From contig NZ_QVEX01000003.1 of the NCBI RefSeq assembly GCF_003434055.1, positions 1-64,000 of the forward strand: a DNA stretch of 64,000 bases, written 5' to 3'. A program made the translations under genes and the position numbers. Below are positions 24,834 to 37,083 of the stretch, piece after piece. A model generated the notes under the pieces. It did no database searches. It saw nothing but the letters and a program-made list of their open reading frames with translations, and had not been told where the DNA came from. Source of the stretch: Enterocloster aldenensis. Its GTDB lineage: Bacteria > Bacillota > Clostridia > Lachnospirales > Lachnospiraceae. Every line of letters begins with the position of its first letter. Position 1 is the stretch's first letter.

Positions 24834-25133
24834 GGATTAAAATAAATGATGAAAGGAAGTGAACCTAAGTGGAAGGTCGAAGTCGTAAGATGGAAGCAGA
24901 CAATTATCATAAGCGTATGGTAGTGGGAGCTGCCGGTATGGCCGTGTTTTATCAGGCATGCCCAGGGACGGCTTTGGTTCCGCTTTGCTTTCACTGCCGT
25001 TAACCGTCTGGGATAGAGATACGTTTATGATGATAGCCATGGATTACGGGAACTGCCGGTCAAGGGGTTTTTTGTAATTATGGCTATTTTGTGTGCTGCT
25101 TTCATGGATAGTACCATTCATGGAAGGAATAAG
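24834..25133 (+). promoter_or_regulatory. Long structured 5' leader of mgtE, not recognisable as an M-box
   Basis: ATTATCATAAGCGTAT (24903-24918) pairs over 16 bp, with two G-U wobbles, with ATACGTTTATGATGAT (25019-25034). Inside, CCCAG-GG-ACGG (24961-24971) pairs with CCGTCTGGG (25004-25012), and GGTAT (24935-24939) can pair with ATGCC (24958-24962), giving a multi-branched fold. GGGAGCTGCCGGT (24925-24937) recurs as GGGAACTGCCGGT (25048-25060), followed by a T-run at 25067-25072. A second hairpin (CCAT, ATTAC against GTAAT, ATGG at 25037-25083) encloses this T-run. No believable coding sequence covers the region. The gene context suggests a metal-responsive RNA element. This is inference. 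Confidence 0.5.
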
Positions 25134-26483
25134 ATGCAGGAGAATTTTGATTTAAAAGAACTGATGGAGCTGCTGGACACAAGGCAGCTGCGCAGGCTTA
25201 AGGAAATTTTAATGGAGATGAACGAGGTGGATATCGCCTCTTTCATCGAGGAACTGGATTCGGAGCGGACCGTGGTGGTGTTCCGCATGCTGTCCAAGGA
25301 GGTTGCAAGTGATGTGTTCGCCAACCTGCCCGTGGAAAAGCAGGAGCATATCATTAACAGCATTACGGACTATGAGCTGAGCGCCATTGTCAATGACCTG
25401 TTTGTGGATGACGCGGTAGACATGCTGGAGGAGCTGCCGGCCAATGTGGTGAAGCGTGTGCTTAAGAACTCCACATCCGACACAAGGAAATTAATCAACC
25501 AGTTCTTAAAGTATCCGGAGAACAGTGCCGGAAGCATCATGACAGCCGAGTACGTGGGCCTTAAAAAGACCATGACCGTGGAGCAGGCATTTGCCTATAT
25601 CCGCAGGAACGGGGTGGATAAGGAGACCATTTACACCTGTTATGTGATGGACGCAAAGCGGACATTGGAAGGCGTGGTTACGGTAAAGGACCTGCTGATG
25701 AACCCATATGATGAGGTCATAGGCAGCATCATGGATACCCATGTGATTAAGGCAGTGACCACGGACGACCAGGAGGAAGTGGCGGAAAGCTTCCGCAAGT
25801 ACGATCTTTTAAGCCTGCCTGTGGTGGACCATGAGGACCGCCTGGTTGGGATTGTCACGGTGGACGACGTGGTGGATGTCATGGAGCAGGAGGCCACGGA
25901 GGACTTTGAGAAGATGGCTGCCATGATCCCCAGTGAAAAGCCATACCTGAAGACAGGGGTGTTCGTCCTTGCAAAGAACAGGCTGGCCTGGCTTTTGATC
26001 CTTATGGTCAGCAGCATGATAACAGGCAGTATCCTTGCTAAATACGAGGCAGCGTTTGCAGTAATCCCGCTGCTGGTGACCTTTATCCCCATGCTGACGG
26101 ATACGGGCGGCAATGCCGGCAGCCAGAGCAGCACCATGATCATCCGCGGCATGGCCGTGGGCGAGATAGAGGCAGGTGATATCCTGCGGGTGCTGTGGAA
26201 GGAACTGCGGGTGGGTATCATTGTGGGAATCCTTCTTGGGCTGGTGAACTATATACAGCTGCTCATCCGTTTCCCGGGACAGGAGATGCTTTGCCTGACC
26301 GTGGTATTAAGCCTTCTGGCCACTGTGGTGATTGCCAAGACCATTGGCTGCACACTGCCCATCATTGCCCAGATCCTTCATCTGGACCCGGCAATCATGG
26401 CCGCGCCCCTGATTACCACCATTGTGGATGCGGTAAGCCTGGTGGTTTATTTCCAGCTTGCCTGCAGCCTGCTGAGTATCTAG
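25134..26483 (+). CDS. mgtE: Magnesium transporter MgtE
   Basis: A 449-residue Mg2+ channel. The start at ATG 25134 follows GGAAGGAATAAG; the in-frame extension to 25080 runs into the leader RNA. Order of domains: an acidic N-terminal MgtE superhelical domain (about 1-130), a CBS pair (about 130-255, with TCYVMDAKRTLEGVVTVKDLL and LPVVDHEDRLVGIVTVDDVV), and five membrane helices in the C-terminal ~170 residues. The pore signature TDTGGNAGSQSS is intact. The cytoplasmic domains sense Mg2+ and gate the pore. It is followed 51 bp on by the sensor kinase gene. Confidence 0.95.
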   Translation: MQENFDLKELMELLDTRQLRRLKEILMEMNEVDIASFIEELDSERTVVVFRMLSKEVASDVFANLPVEKQEHIINSITDYELSAIVNDLFVDDAVDMLEELPANVVKRVLKNSTSDTRKLINQFLKYPENSAGSIMTAEYVGLKKTMTVEQAFAYIRRNGVDKETIYTCYVMDAKRTLEGVVTVKDLLMNPYDEVIGSIMDTHVIKAVTTDDQEEVAESFRKYDLLSLPVVDHEDRLVGIVTVDDVVDVMEQEATEDFEKMAAMIPSEKPYLKTGVFVLAKNRLAWLLILMVSSMITGSILAKYEAAFAVIPLLVTFIPMLTDTGGNAGSQSSTMIIRGMAVGEIEAGDILRVLWKELRVGIIVGILLGLVNYIQLLIRFPGQEMLCLTVVLSLLATVVIAKTIGCTLPIIAQILHLDPAIMAAPLITTIVDAVSLVVYFQLACSLLSI

Positions 26484-26534
26484 CACACACCCTAGGGATT
26501 CAGGCACACACCAGTACGACAGGAGAGGGACACC

Positions 26535-28325
26535 ATGCTGTTTAACAAGCGTTTTTCATTAAAAACCGTGTATTACAGAAGCTTTTTCCTTCTGATTGTG
26601 ATTCCCATCCTGCTGGTCAGCGTGGTTACATTGGGCATCATACGGTATATGATGGAGAAATCAGCCATCGCCAATATACAGAACGCACAGGCCAGTATAG
26701 AGGCCAGCCTCTCGGAGTCGGTCCGGAATATCTCCCTTCAGCTGTCCCATCTGGTCTTTGTGAATAACGGGGAAATCATGGAACTGGTGTCTGGCATGGA
26801 CACGGATGACAAGGAGCAGCGCTATGATCTGAGCAGCCGGCTGGATGAGATATTCCGGGTGTCCATGGTCCCTTCCCAGGACACGGTGTCTGCCATGTTC
26901 TATCTGAAGGGCGGGAACACGGTGTATCTGAAGGATGAGGTAATCCTTTCAAGGGAAAGGATGGAGCAGGAGAACTGGTACCGCCAGGCCCTGGAACATA
27001 AGAACGTGGTCAGCGTGGGCGCGTTTGACACGGCCAGGCAGACCCTTACATATTCGCGTCTAAAGAAAGGGGAGTTTGTGCTGGCAGCAGCCCTGGCCCC
27101 TGATTATCAGGCGGACCGCTCCGGGAAACTGGAGATGGTCAGCCTGTTTTCCGTTACCCATGTGGGAGAGGTCATCCGCAGATACAACAGGGATGAACAG
27201 CTGGGCGTCACCTTTATCCTGGACAGGGAGGGAAAGCTTTTGTTTGCAGGGGACAGGACAGAGGAGGCGGGGCGTCTGCTGGAAGGGCTGCCATCCACCC
27301 GGGCCGGGATCTACAGGACCTCGGTGGACGCCCATGGGACAGGGCATTACGGGAATTATACCGCGGTTGTGTCCTCGGTGGAGGAGAATGGATGGAAGGT
27401 GGTGTCCATGGTCAGCACCTCCCGCCTTACCGCTGCCTATAACCAGGTCATGGGAATTTCCATCCTGGTCATCAGCCTTTTACTCCTGCTGTTCTATCTG
27501 TTTTCCAGATATTTCCTGGGACAGATCATTGCACCCCTTCATTCCGTGGTGGAAGGCATGCGGGAGATGGAGGAAGGGAACCTTACCGTGCACGTGGAGC
27601 CGGCGGGACAGAGCGAGATCCGGACCATGATCCACTCCTTTAACCGCATGGTCAGGGAACTGAAGGCGTCCATTGAGGAGAATGAGAGGGTCCAGCAGAA
27701 AAAACATCAGGCAGAGGTCCGCGCCCTCCAGTCCCAGATTAACCCGCACTTCCTTGTCAATACCCTGAATTCCATCCGCTTCATGGCACAGGTGTCCAGG
27801 TTTGACGGGATCCGTAAGATGGCAGAGGCCTTAATCAAAATCCTTTCCTGCTCATTCAGGGGCAGCATTAGTTTCTATACGGTAAGGGAGGAACTGGATG
27901 TGCTGGACAGCTATATTTATCTGATGAAAATCCGCTATTCCGACGGATTTGAGGTGGAGTACCATATTGACCGGGGATGCCTGGATTATAAGATGCCCAG
28001 GCTGATCCTGCAGCCCATTGTGGAAAACTCCATTGTCCACGGCATGGCGGAAAAGGAGGATGATATCGGCCACCTGAAAATCAGCCTGGAGGAGGAGAAT
28101 GAGTCCATCCTTTTCACGGTGGAGGATGACGGCCGCGGAATGACACAGGAGGAGATAGAATGCCTGCTTCACCCAAAGGAGAGGCTGGATGACGACAATA
28201 CCAGCATTGGGATTGAGAATGTGCTGGGAAGGCTGAAGCTGAACTTCGGGGAACAGTGCGCGGTCTGGATGGAGGGCAGGCAGGGATGTTATACCAGGAC
28301 ATTCCTTCGCATTCCAAAGCTTTGA
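26535..28325 (+). CDS. YesM-like sensor histidine kinase
   Basis: A 596-residue membrane kinase. The N-terminal helix (about 17-38) and second helix (about 308-328) bracket a ~270-residue extracellular sensor of the double-Cache type. A HAMP segment follows (about 329-382), then the YesM His_kinase domain with phospho-acceptor H405 in QINPHFLVNTLNS. The C-terminal ATPase has N, G1 and G2 boxes (QPIVENSIVHGM, VEDDGRGM, SIGIENV). Such kinases pair with YesN-type regulators to control sugar uptake, and the regulator gene begins 27 bp downstream. The galactoside locus after it suggests an oligosaccharide signal, possibly through the binding protein. Confidence 0.92.
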   Translation: MLFNKRFSLKTVYYRSFFLLIVIPILLVSVVTLGIIRYMMEKSAIANIQNAQASIEASLSESVRNISLQLSHLVFVNNGEIMELVSGMDTDDKEQRYDLSSRLDEIFRVSMVPSQDTVSAMFYLKGGNTVYLKDEVILSRERMEQENWYRQALEHKNVVSVGAFDTARQTLTYSRLKKGEFVLAAALAPDYQADRSGKLEMVSLFSVTHVGEVIRRYNRDEQLGVTFILDREGKLLFAGDRTEEAGRLLEGLPSTRAGIYRTSVDAHGTGHYGNYTAVVSSVEENGWKVVSMVSTSRLTAAYNQVMGISILVISLLLLLFYLFSRYFLGQIIAPLHSVVEGMREMEEGNLTVHVEPAGQSEIRTMIHSFNRMVRELKASIEENERVQQKKHQAEVRALQSQINPHFLVNTLNSIRFMAQVSRFDGIRKMAEALIKILSCSFRGSISFYTVREELDVLDSYIYLMKIRYSDGFEVEYHIDRGCLDYKMPRLILQPIVENSIVHGMAEKEDDIGHLKISLEEENESILFTVEDDGRGMTQEEIECLLHPKERLDDDNTSIGIENVLGRLKLNFGEQCAVWMEGRQGCYTRTFLRIPKL

Positions 28326-28352
28326 GCATGTCCGTACAGGGGGAGGAACAGG

Positions 28353-29882
28353 ATGAAACGTGTCTTGATTGTGGATGATGAAAGTATTGTCAGGGTTGCG
28401 TTGCGTTCCCTGATTGACTGGGAGAAGCACGGATATATGGTTGTCAGGGACTGTATGGGCGGCAGGCAGGCCGTGGAATACATAAAGGAAAACCCGGTTG
28501 AACTGCTGATAACAGATATGAAGATGCCGGATATGGACGGGCTGGAGCTTATCAGCCATCTGGGTGAAATAGGCCTTCTCCCCGTAACGGTGGTGCTTTC
28601 CGGTTACAATGAATTTGAACTGGTGCGGGAGGCCTTCCGCCTGGGGGTCTATGATTATATGCTCAAGGGTGACTTAAACCAGCATGCCCTGGAGGAATTG
28701 CTGGATAAGGTGGACCGGCAGTATTTTAAAAACCAGGAGCCGGTACGGCCGGATATGGAGCTTGGGGGCATGAACCCCATGGATATGGAGCTTGTGACAG
28801 TTAACCTTCCCAAAGACGGCCGGTATGGCATCGTGCTGTTTGAGGTGGTGGACTTTAAACGCCAGTCCGTGCGGTTTGCCGACAATGTGGAGGAGGGGAT
28901 GGCCAGACCCATGCTGGACCTGGCCAGGCAGATCCCGAGGATGGCTGCAAAGGCAGACATCATCAAGGTGTATCCATCCCAGTTCCTGATGTATTATAAG
29001 GCTACGGACCCGGTCCAGTATCCATCTGGCATCGTATCCCTTGCGCGCCAGACACAGAAGGTGTGGAGGGATTTCATGAACCTGGAGACACAGGCCGCGG
29101 TCAGCGCCATGGTTGGATATGACGGCATAAGCCAGGCCCTTGACCAGGATATAAAGCTGCTTAAGTGGAGCGCGCTGGCAGGGGAATACGGCATGTGCGC
29201 TGCCTGGGATTTTGAAGGGCGCCTGGCAGTCATGGAGGAAAAGATGCAGCACTGCCAGCCCTTTATGTCAGCCCTGTTTTCCGGCGACAAGGTGGCTGCT
29301 GCCCGGGAAAAGGACAGGCTTTTGTCCTCCCTTAATACCATGGACATGAAATCAGCAACAGAAGAGTGCCTCCACATCCTCTGTCAGCTGGCTGACCAGT
29401 TCCGTGTGTATGAAAATGATTTTTCCACCCTTTTGCCGGAGCGCGTCAACTATTTTGAGAAAATAGGCCGCCTGACCCATGTAAAAGAGCTGGAGCTGTG
29501 GATGAACAATTATTTCCGCTGGGTTTCCGACTATCTTGAGAACTGCCGCGAGGACCGGCAGGAGGATGTAATTCTGCGGGCCCGGCGTTTCATTGCGGAC
29601 AACTACGCAAGTCCGGAGATGACACTAAAAAGCGCGGCTGACTATGTGGGGCTTAATGAAAAATATTTCAGCACCAAATTCACAAAAGAAACAGGCATGA
29701 CGTTCAGCACATACCTGACCAGTGTGCGCCTTGAAAAAGCAAAGCGGCTGATGGAGTCCACGGACCTTAGGATGTATGAAATCAGCGACCGGGTGGGATA
29801 CCACAACGTGGAGCATTTTAACCGGATGTTTAAAAAAGCGTATGGGACCAGCCCCGGGGATTATAAGCGGGGCAGGACCTGA
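28353..29882 (+). CDS. YesN-like response regulator with AraC DNA-binding domain
   Basis: A 509-residue regulator. The receiver domain (1-120) has acidic pocket D8/D9, phospho-acceptor D55 in LLITDMKMPD and K105. A ~270-residue middle region without a recognised domain is typical of YesN proteins. The C-terminal AraC domain (about 405-505) ends with the motif RVGYHNVEHFNRMFKKAYGTSP. The ribosome binding site is GGGGGAGG. It would activate the transporter and beta-galactosidase genes that follow in response to the adjacent kinase. Confidence 0.92.
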   Translation: MKRVLIVDDESIVRVALRSLIDWEKHGYMVVRDCMGGRQAVEYIKENPVELLITDMKMPDMDGLELISHLGEIGLLPVTVVLSGYNEFELVREAFRLGVYDYMLKGDLNQHALEELLDKVDRQYFKNQEPVRPDMELGGMNPMDMELVTVNLPKDGRYGIVLFEVVDFKRQSVRFADNVEEGMARPMLDLARQIPRMAAKADIIKVYPSQFLMYYKATDPVQYPSGIVSLARQTQKVWRDFMNLETQAAVSAMVGYDGISQALDQDIKLLKWSALAGEYGMCAAWDFEGRLAVMEEKMQHCQPFMSALFSGDKVAAAREKDRLLSSLNTMDMKSATEECLHILCQLADQFRVYENDFSTLLPERVNYFEKIGRLTHVKELELWMNNYFRWVSDYLENCREDRQEDVILRARRFIADNYASPEMTLKSAADYVGLNEKYFSTKFTKETGMTFSTYLTSVRLEKAKRLMESTDLRMYEISDRVGYHNVEHFNRMFKKAYGTSPGDYKRGRT

Positions 29883-29983
29883 CGAAACATCAAGAAATCC
29901 AACCATTTTTCATGGATATATACCCTTCGTACTGGTAAAATATGGACAGAATCAAAGAGAAGCAGGAAAGGGAGGTATTTATC

Positions 29984-31372
29984 ATGAGAAAGAAATTACT
30001 GGCGTTTACCATGTGCGCGGCACTGGCAGCAGGTTCCCTGTATGGCTGCGCACCGGAGGACGGGGAGGGGACAGCGGCCCCCAGCACCGGGACCGAGGCC
30101 CAGTCCGGGTCCAAGGCAGAGGAAAGCACCGCGGCAGCGGTCAAGGCAGAGGTGAACGAGGAACTGAGCGGCGACCTGGTGTTTGCCATCTGGGACAATA
30201 ACCTGATGGATTACATTGATGCCAATGACATGGCCGGCAAGTTCCAGGAGAGCTATCCCAATGTCAACATTGAGGTGGAGAAAATCAAGGATGACTCTGA
30301 ATACTGGAATGCCATGAAGATGCGCGCAAGCGCCAACCAGCTGCCGGATGTGATGTTTAATAAGGCATTTACCCTGTCACGCTTTAAGGACTATCTGGTG
30401 GACCTTTCTGACCTGGAGGCAACGAAGAATAATGAACTGGCGGCAGGTTATGCCCTGGACGGAAAAATCCTCGGCGTTCCCATGACAGCCGGTTATGAAT
30501 ACGTATACTACTGGAAGGACATGTTTGAGGAAGCCGGTGTTAAGGTGCCTACTACCTGGGAACAGTTAAAGGAAGTCTCAAAGACCCTTCAGGAGTATTA
30601 CGGCAAGGACAACCCCGATTTCATGGCAATTGCCCTGGGCGCTAAGGAAGAATGGCCGGATTACCCATTCATGGAATTCATGCCGGCCCTGGAAAGCGGC
30701 AATGGCCAGAACTGGAATGACATGGCCAGGACAGACGCGCCATTTGCGGATGGCACCGATATTTCCAAGGCATACCACAAGGTAAATGACCTGTTTACCT
30801 CCGGCGTGTTTGGAAAAGACCCTCTGGGGCTTGGCAGCGACCAGGCAACCTCCCTGTTCGCACAGAAACAGGCTGCAATCACTGCACTGGGGGACTGGGG
30901 ACTTCAGAACATCCAGAACGGTACGGATGATTACTCACAGCTTGGTACCTTCTACCTTCCGGTAAGGGATTCAGAAAGCGACCCCTTCCGGGTAATCGTA
31001 CAGGGCGACTCCTTCATGGGCGTTACCACCCACAGCAAGAATCCTGAGCTGGCCAAAGCGTTCGTGGAATGGTTTTATAGTGACGCATGGTATCCAGGTT
31101 ACATAAGTTATGTGACAAGTGCTTCATCCATGACCAATTTCCCCAAGGAAAAAGATCCAATCCTGGCAGAGGCGGACAATGCGCAGCCAGATATGGAAAT
31201 GGTTATGTATGATGGCGGCGGCGATGATTTCCAGGCCATCCAGAATGAGACTGCCTTTGATTATAAGAAGCTGGGGGCAGAGATGTTTACCAGTGGATTT
31301 GACCTTGATACAAGGCTGGGTGAACTCAATACCAAGTGGGCAGCTGCAAGGCAGAAACTGGGGATTCAGTAG
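29984..31372 (+). CDS. Sugar ABC transporter substrate-binding lipoprotein
   Basis: A 462-residue family-1 extracellular solute-binding protein. The start at 29984 follows GGGAGG at 8 bases; the extension to 29942 adds a charged stretch ahead of the signal peptide and is unlikely. The lipobox LYGC places the acylated cysteine near residue 22. A Glu/Ser/Thr-rich tether precedes the periplasmic-binding fold, with the usual family features DVMFNKAFTLSRF and AAITALGDWGLQ. It would deliver an oligosaccharide to the two permeases downstream. The beta-galactosidase in the locus points to a galactoside. No ATPase gene is included, as is usual when a shared MsmX-type ATPase is used. Confidence 0.88.
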   Translation: MRKKLLAFTMCAALAAGSLYGCAPEDGEGTAAPSTGTEAQSGSKAEESTAAAVKAEVNEELSGDLVFAIWDNNLMDYIDANDMAGKFQESYPNVNIEVEKIKDDSEYWNAMKMRASANQLPDVMFNKAFTLSRFKDYLVDLSDLEATKNNELAAGYALDGKILGVPMTAGYEYVYYWKDMFEEAGVKVPTTWEQLKEVSKTLQEYYGKDNPDFMAIALGAKEEWPDYPFMEFMPALESGNGQNWNDMARTDAPFADGTDISKAYHKVNDLFTSGVFGKDPLGLGSDQATSLFAQKQAAITALGDWGLQNIQNGTDDYSQLGTFYLPVRDSESDPFRVIVQGDSFMGVTTHSKNPELAKAFVEWFYSDAWYPGYISYVTSASSMTNFPKEKDPILAEADNAQPDMEMVMYDGGGDDFQAIQNETAFDYKKLGAEMFTSGFDLDTRLGELNTKWAAARQKLGIQ

Positions 31373-31431
31373 GGGCAGGAATTTTCAGATATAGCGTGGC
31401 AGGACAGGCATGCCCTGCTACAGACAGTAAC

Positions 31432-31490
31432 GGATGCAGCAAAAGGAACAGGACTCCTAACCCTGAATCAATTTTGCTGTATCCTTTTTT
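31432..31490 (+). terminator. Intercistronic terminator between the binding protein and permease genes
   Basis: GGATGCAGCAAAA (31432-31444) pairs with TTTTGCTGTATCC (31472-31484) with one G-U wobble, then TTTTTT. Partial termination here would give more binding protein than permease, a common arrangement in sugar ABC operons. Confidence 0.85.
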
Positions 31491-31535
31491 ATGAAAATCA
31501 ATCCATGAAGTGTTCATGAAAAGGAGGAGAATACA

Positions 31536-32426
31536 ATGAGTTCCCTTGCAAGAAAAAAGAGGAATTTTATCATACTGTCCCTGATCATCCCCACCCTGCT
31601 GCTGATCTGTTTTGTGGTACTGCCTGCGTTTGATTTATTCCGGATGAGCTTTACTAATTGGGACGGCATGTCGCCTTCCAGTGATTTCATCTGGCTGGAT
31701 AATTATAAATCCATGCTGGGCAACGCGGATTTATGGCAGTCACTTAAAAATAACGCGGTTTATTTCGCGGTCCATCTGTGCATGATACCTGTGGAGCTGG
31801 CCTTTGCCGTGCTGCTCACTTCCAAACTCAGGGCCGCCAAGTTTTATAAGACCATGGTGTTCATGCCATATATCATCAACGGCGTTGCGATTTCTTATGC
31901 CTTTTCCTATTTCTTTTCACCGGTTAACGGCGCTTTTGACGCGATTTTAAAAGCCCTGCACATGGGAATGCTGTCCCAGAACTGGCTGTCCGATCCCAAA
32001 ATCGTAAACTTCGTGCTGGCATTTGTATCCCTGTGGAGGTTCTCAGGCTACCATGTGATCCTGTTCATGGCCGCCCTTCAGTCCCTTCCCCAGGACGTTC
32101 AGGAGGCAGCCAGGGTGGATGGCGCCAATGCATGGCAGATGTTTCAGTTCATCCAGATCCCGGCCATCATGCTGATGGTTGATTTCGTGTTATTCGACAA
32201 CATCAGGGGGGCGCTTCAGGTATTTGACATCCCCTTTGTCATGACCTCGGGCGGACCTGGTTACGCGTCCTCCACCTTTACCCTTTATACCATTGAGACT
32301 GCGTTTACCTACAGTAATTTTGGCCTTGCCTCAACCATGGCAGTGGCCATCATGGTTATGATAGTTGTGATTTATGTAATCCAGAACAAGATCATCCATG
32401 GAATTGTATTGAAAGGAGATAAGTGA
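31536..32426 (+). CDS. Sugar ABC transporter permease (MalF/UgpA type)
   Basis: A 296-residue inner-membrane permease with six predicted helices. The EAA loop that docks the ATPase is seen as EAARVDGANAWQMFQFIQIP. The ribosome binding site is AAAGGAGG, 9 bases before ATG. Its stop codon lies 3 bases before the second permease ATG, showing tight coupling. It forms the translocation pore with the next gene product, which however is interrupted by a stop codon. Confidence 0.92.
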   Translation: MSSLARKKRNFIILSLIIPTLLLICFVVLPAFDLFRMSFTNWDGMSPSSDFIWLDNYKSMLGNADLWQSLKNNAVYFAVHLCMIPVELAFAVLLTSKLRAAKFYKTMVFMPYIINGVAISYAFSYFFSPVNGAFDAILKALHMGMLSQNWLSDPKIVNFVLAFVSLWRFSGYHVILFMAALQSLPQDVQEAARVDGANAWQMFQFIQIPAIMLMVDFVLFDNIRGALQVFDIPFVMTSGGPGYASSTFTLYTIETAFTYSNFGLASTMAVAIMVMIVVIYVIQNKIIHGIVLKGDK

Positions 32427-32428
32427 TT

Positions 32429-33262
32429 ATGGCAAAGCGTACCACAACCCAGATCCTGAAACAGCTTATCTGCCTGGCCATGGTGGCCATTGTGCTGGCG
32501 CCCATCGTACTGGTGTTGTTTGCCTCCTTTAAGACCAAGGCAGACATGGTGAAGATATCCCCCCTTCTCCTTCCGCCAAAGAGCCGGTTTACCCTGGACA
32601 ATTTCCAGAAGGTACTGAATAACAAATACCTGCTGATTGGATTTAAGAACACAGGAATCATACTGGTTGTAAGTATTTTCTTCAATGTAATGTTCGGCAC
32701 CATCACAGCGTTCATCATTGAACGGTTTAAGTTCCGGTTTAAGGGATTCATCGTGTGACTGTTTTTTGTGGGGATGCTGATTCCCAGCTTTGTCACTGAG
32801 ATTGCACGTTTTAAGGTAATCCAGGGACTTCACCTTTACAACACCCTGGGCGCCCCCATTGTGATTTATGTGGCGTCCGACCTGATGCAGCTGTACATAT
32901 ACAGGCAGTTCATATCCACCCTGCCCGTGTCCCTGGATGAGAGCGCGCTGTTAGACGGCTGCGGATACTTCGGGCTGTTTACCAGGATCATATTCCCGCT
33001 TCTGGCGCCGGCCACGGCCACGGTGGTAATCATCAAGGCCATTAATATCATCAATGACATGTACATCCCATATCTGTATATGCCTAAGAATAAGCTGCGC
33101 ACCCTGACCACCTTCCTGATGGACTATGCCAATGCCCAGAGGGGGTCCTGGCAGCAGCTGGCAGCCGGAATCATCATTGTGATGCTGCCGACCATCTGCA
33201 TATACCTGTTTTTCCAAAGATATATACTTGCGGGGATTGCGGCCGGGGCGGTTAAGGAGTAA
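32429..33262 (+). pseudogene. Second sugar ABC permease (MalG type) interrupted by an in-frame TGA
   Basis: The reading frame runs from ATG 32429 and is stopped at codon 110 (TGA, 32756-32758). It then continues in the same frame without further change to 33262, with the EAA-like loop SLDESALLDGCGYFGLFTRI intact. Joined, the product would be 277 residues, the normal length for a MalG-type permease. Related permeases usually have a hydrophobic or aromatic residue at this place; TGG (Trp) to TGA is the simplest explanation. The downstream fragment could restart at GTG 32768 but lacks a good ribosome binding site. The options are a recent nonsense mutation, readthrough (context TGACTG) or a sequencing error. 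Confidence 0.82.
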
Positions 33263-33338
33263 AATTGCATGGAGGAATGGCGTGCAGTACATGTGACGGA
33301 CATTTTTTAATACACAGCGGACAGTGAGGAATTGGCTT

Positions 33339-33950
33339 ATGAGTCAGGATGGAACAAGAAAGCGGATGGAAGAGGGAAGGCTGTATTTTCCGGGAGATAC
33401 GGATATCCTTAAAGAGCAGGAACAGTATATGGAACTGCTCTATGATTACAATGCCACCAGACCGGGGGAGAAGGAGAAGCGCAGGGCCCTGCTGGAAAAA
33501 ATGATGGGTTCTGTGGGACAGGACTGTTATATAGAACCGCCCCTGCACTGTAACTGGGGAGGAAAGCATGTGTTCATGGGGAATCTGGTCTATGCGAATT
33601 TCAACCTGACCTTGGTGGATGATGCTGAAATCCACATTGGCTCCCACTGCATGTTCGGACCCAATGTGACAATCGCCACGGCCGGACACCCGGTGGAGCC
33701 GGGACTGCGCAGGCAGGCCATCCAGTTTAACATGCCGGTGCACATAGGGGAAAATGTATGGGTCGGGGCAGGGGCAGTCATCCTGCCCGGAGTATCCATT
33801 GGCAATGACTCGGTCATTGGTGCGGGAAGCGTTGTCACAAAGGACATACCGGCCAATGTAGTGGCGGTGGGCAATCCCTGCCGGGTGCTCAGGGAAATCG
33901 GGGAGCATGACAGACAGTTTTATTATAAAGAACGGAAAATTGATATCTGA
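33339..33950 (+). CDS. Sugar O-acetyltransferase (LacA/Maa-like)
   Basis: A 203-residue left-handed beta-helix acetyltransferase. The N-terminal Maa domain (MEEGRLYFPGDTDILKEQE) and hexapeptide repeats (IGENVWVGAGAVILPGVSIGNDSVIGAGSVV) are clear, and the catalytic His is in TIATAGHPVEP. It transfers acetyl from acetyl-CoA to a sugar hydroxyl, thought to detoxify non-metabolised galactosides. The start at 33339 has GAGG at 9 bases; a GTG further upstream (33324) is less likely. Its position between permease genes and beta-galactosidase mirrors lacZYA logic. Confidence 0.9.
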   Translation: MSQDGTRKRMEEGRLYFPGDTDILKEQEQYMELLYDYNATRPGEKEKRRALLEKMMGSVGQDCYIEPPLHCNWGGKHVFMGNLVYANFNLTLVDDAEIHIGSHCMFGPNVTIATAGHPVEPGLRRQAIQFNMPVHIGENVWVGAGAVILPGVSIGNDSVIGAGSVVTKDIPANVVAVGNPCRVLREIGEHDRQFYYKERKIDI

Positions 33951-36965
<3,015 letters not shown>

Positions 36966-37023
36966 AGGCTTAAGCACGCCCCATGGCCATAAGTAATTTA
37001 TTGTTTTTTCAATAGATGCAGCA

Positions 37024-37074
37024 GCAGGCAATCCTGGCGCAGATGGTATTCTGTCCTGGACTGCCTGCTTTTTT
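37024..37074 (+). terminator. Intrinsic terminator after the beta-galactosidase gene
   Basis: GCAGGCA-A-TCC (37024-37034) pairs with GGA-C-TGCCTGC (37058-37068), followed by TTTTTT (37069-37074). It closes the galactoside operon. Confidence 0.87.
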
Positions 37075-37083
37075 ATCCCCCCT

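Noticed and set aside
24837..25040. 67-codon minus-strand frame in the mgtE leader
   Set aside because: No ribosome binding site, no recognisable protein, and the region forms a long complementary RNA helix.
24841..25080. M-box (Mg2+) riboswitch upstream of mgtE
   Set aside because: Expected by context, but the conserved M-box blocks (GGTGAGGCTCC and GCTGCTGCCCA-like) were not found on either strand.
32756..32758. Selenocysteine decoding of the permease TGA
   Set aside because: No SECIS-like hairpin was recognised just after the codon and permeases of this family have no redox residue here; a mutated Trp codon is simpler.
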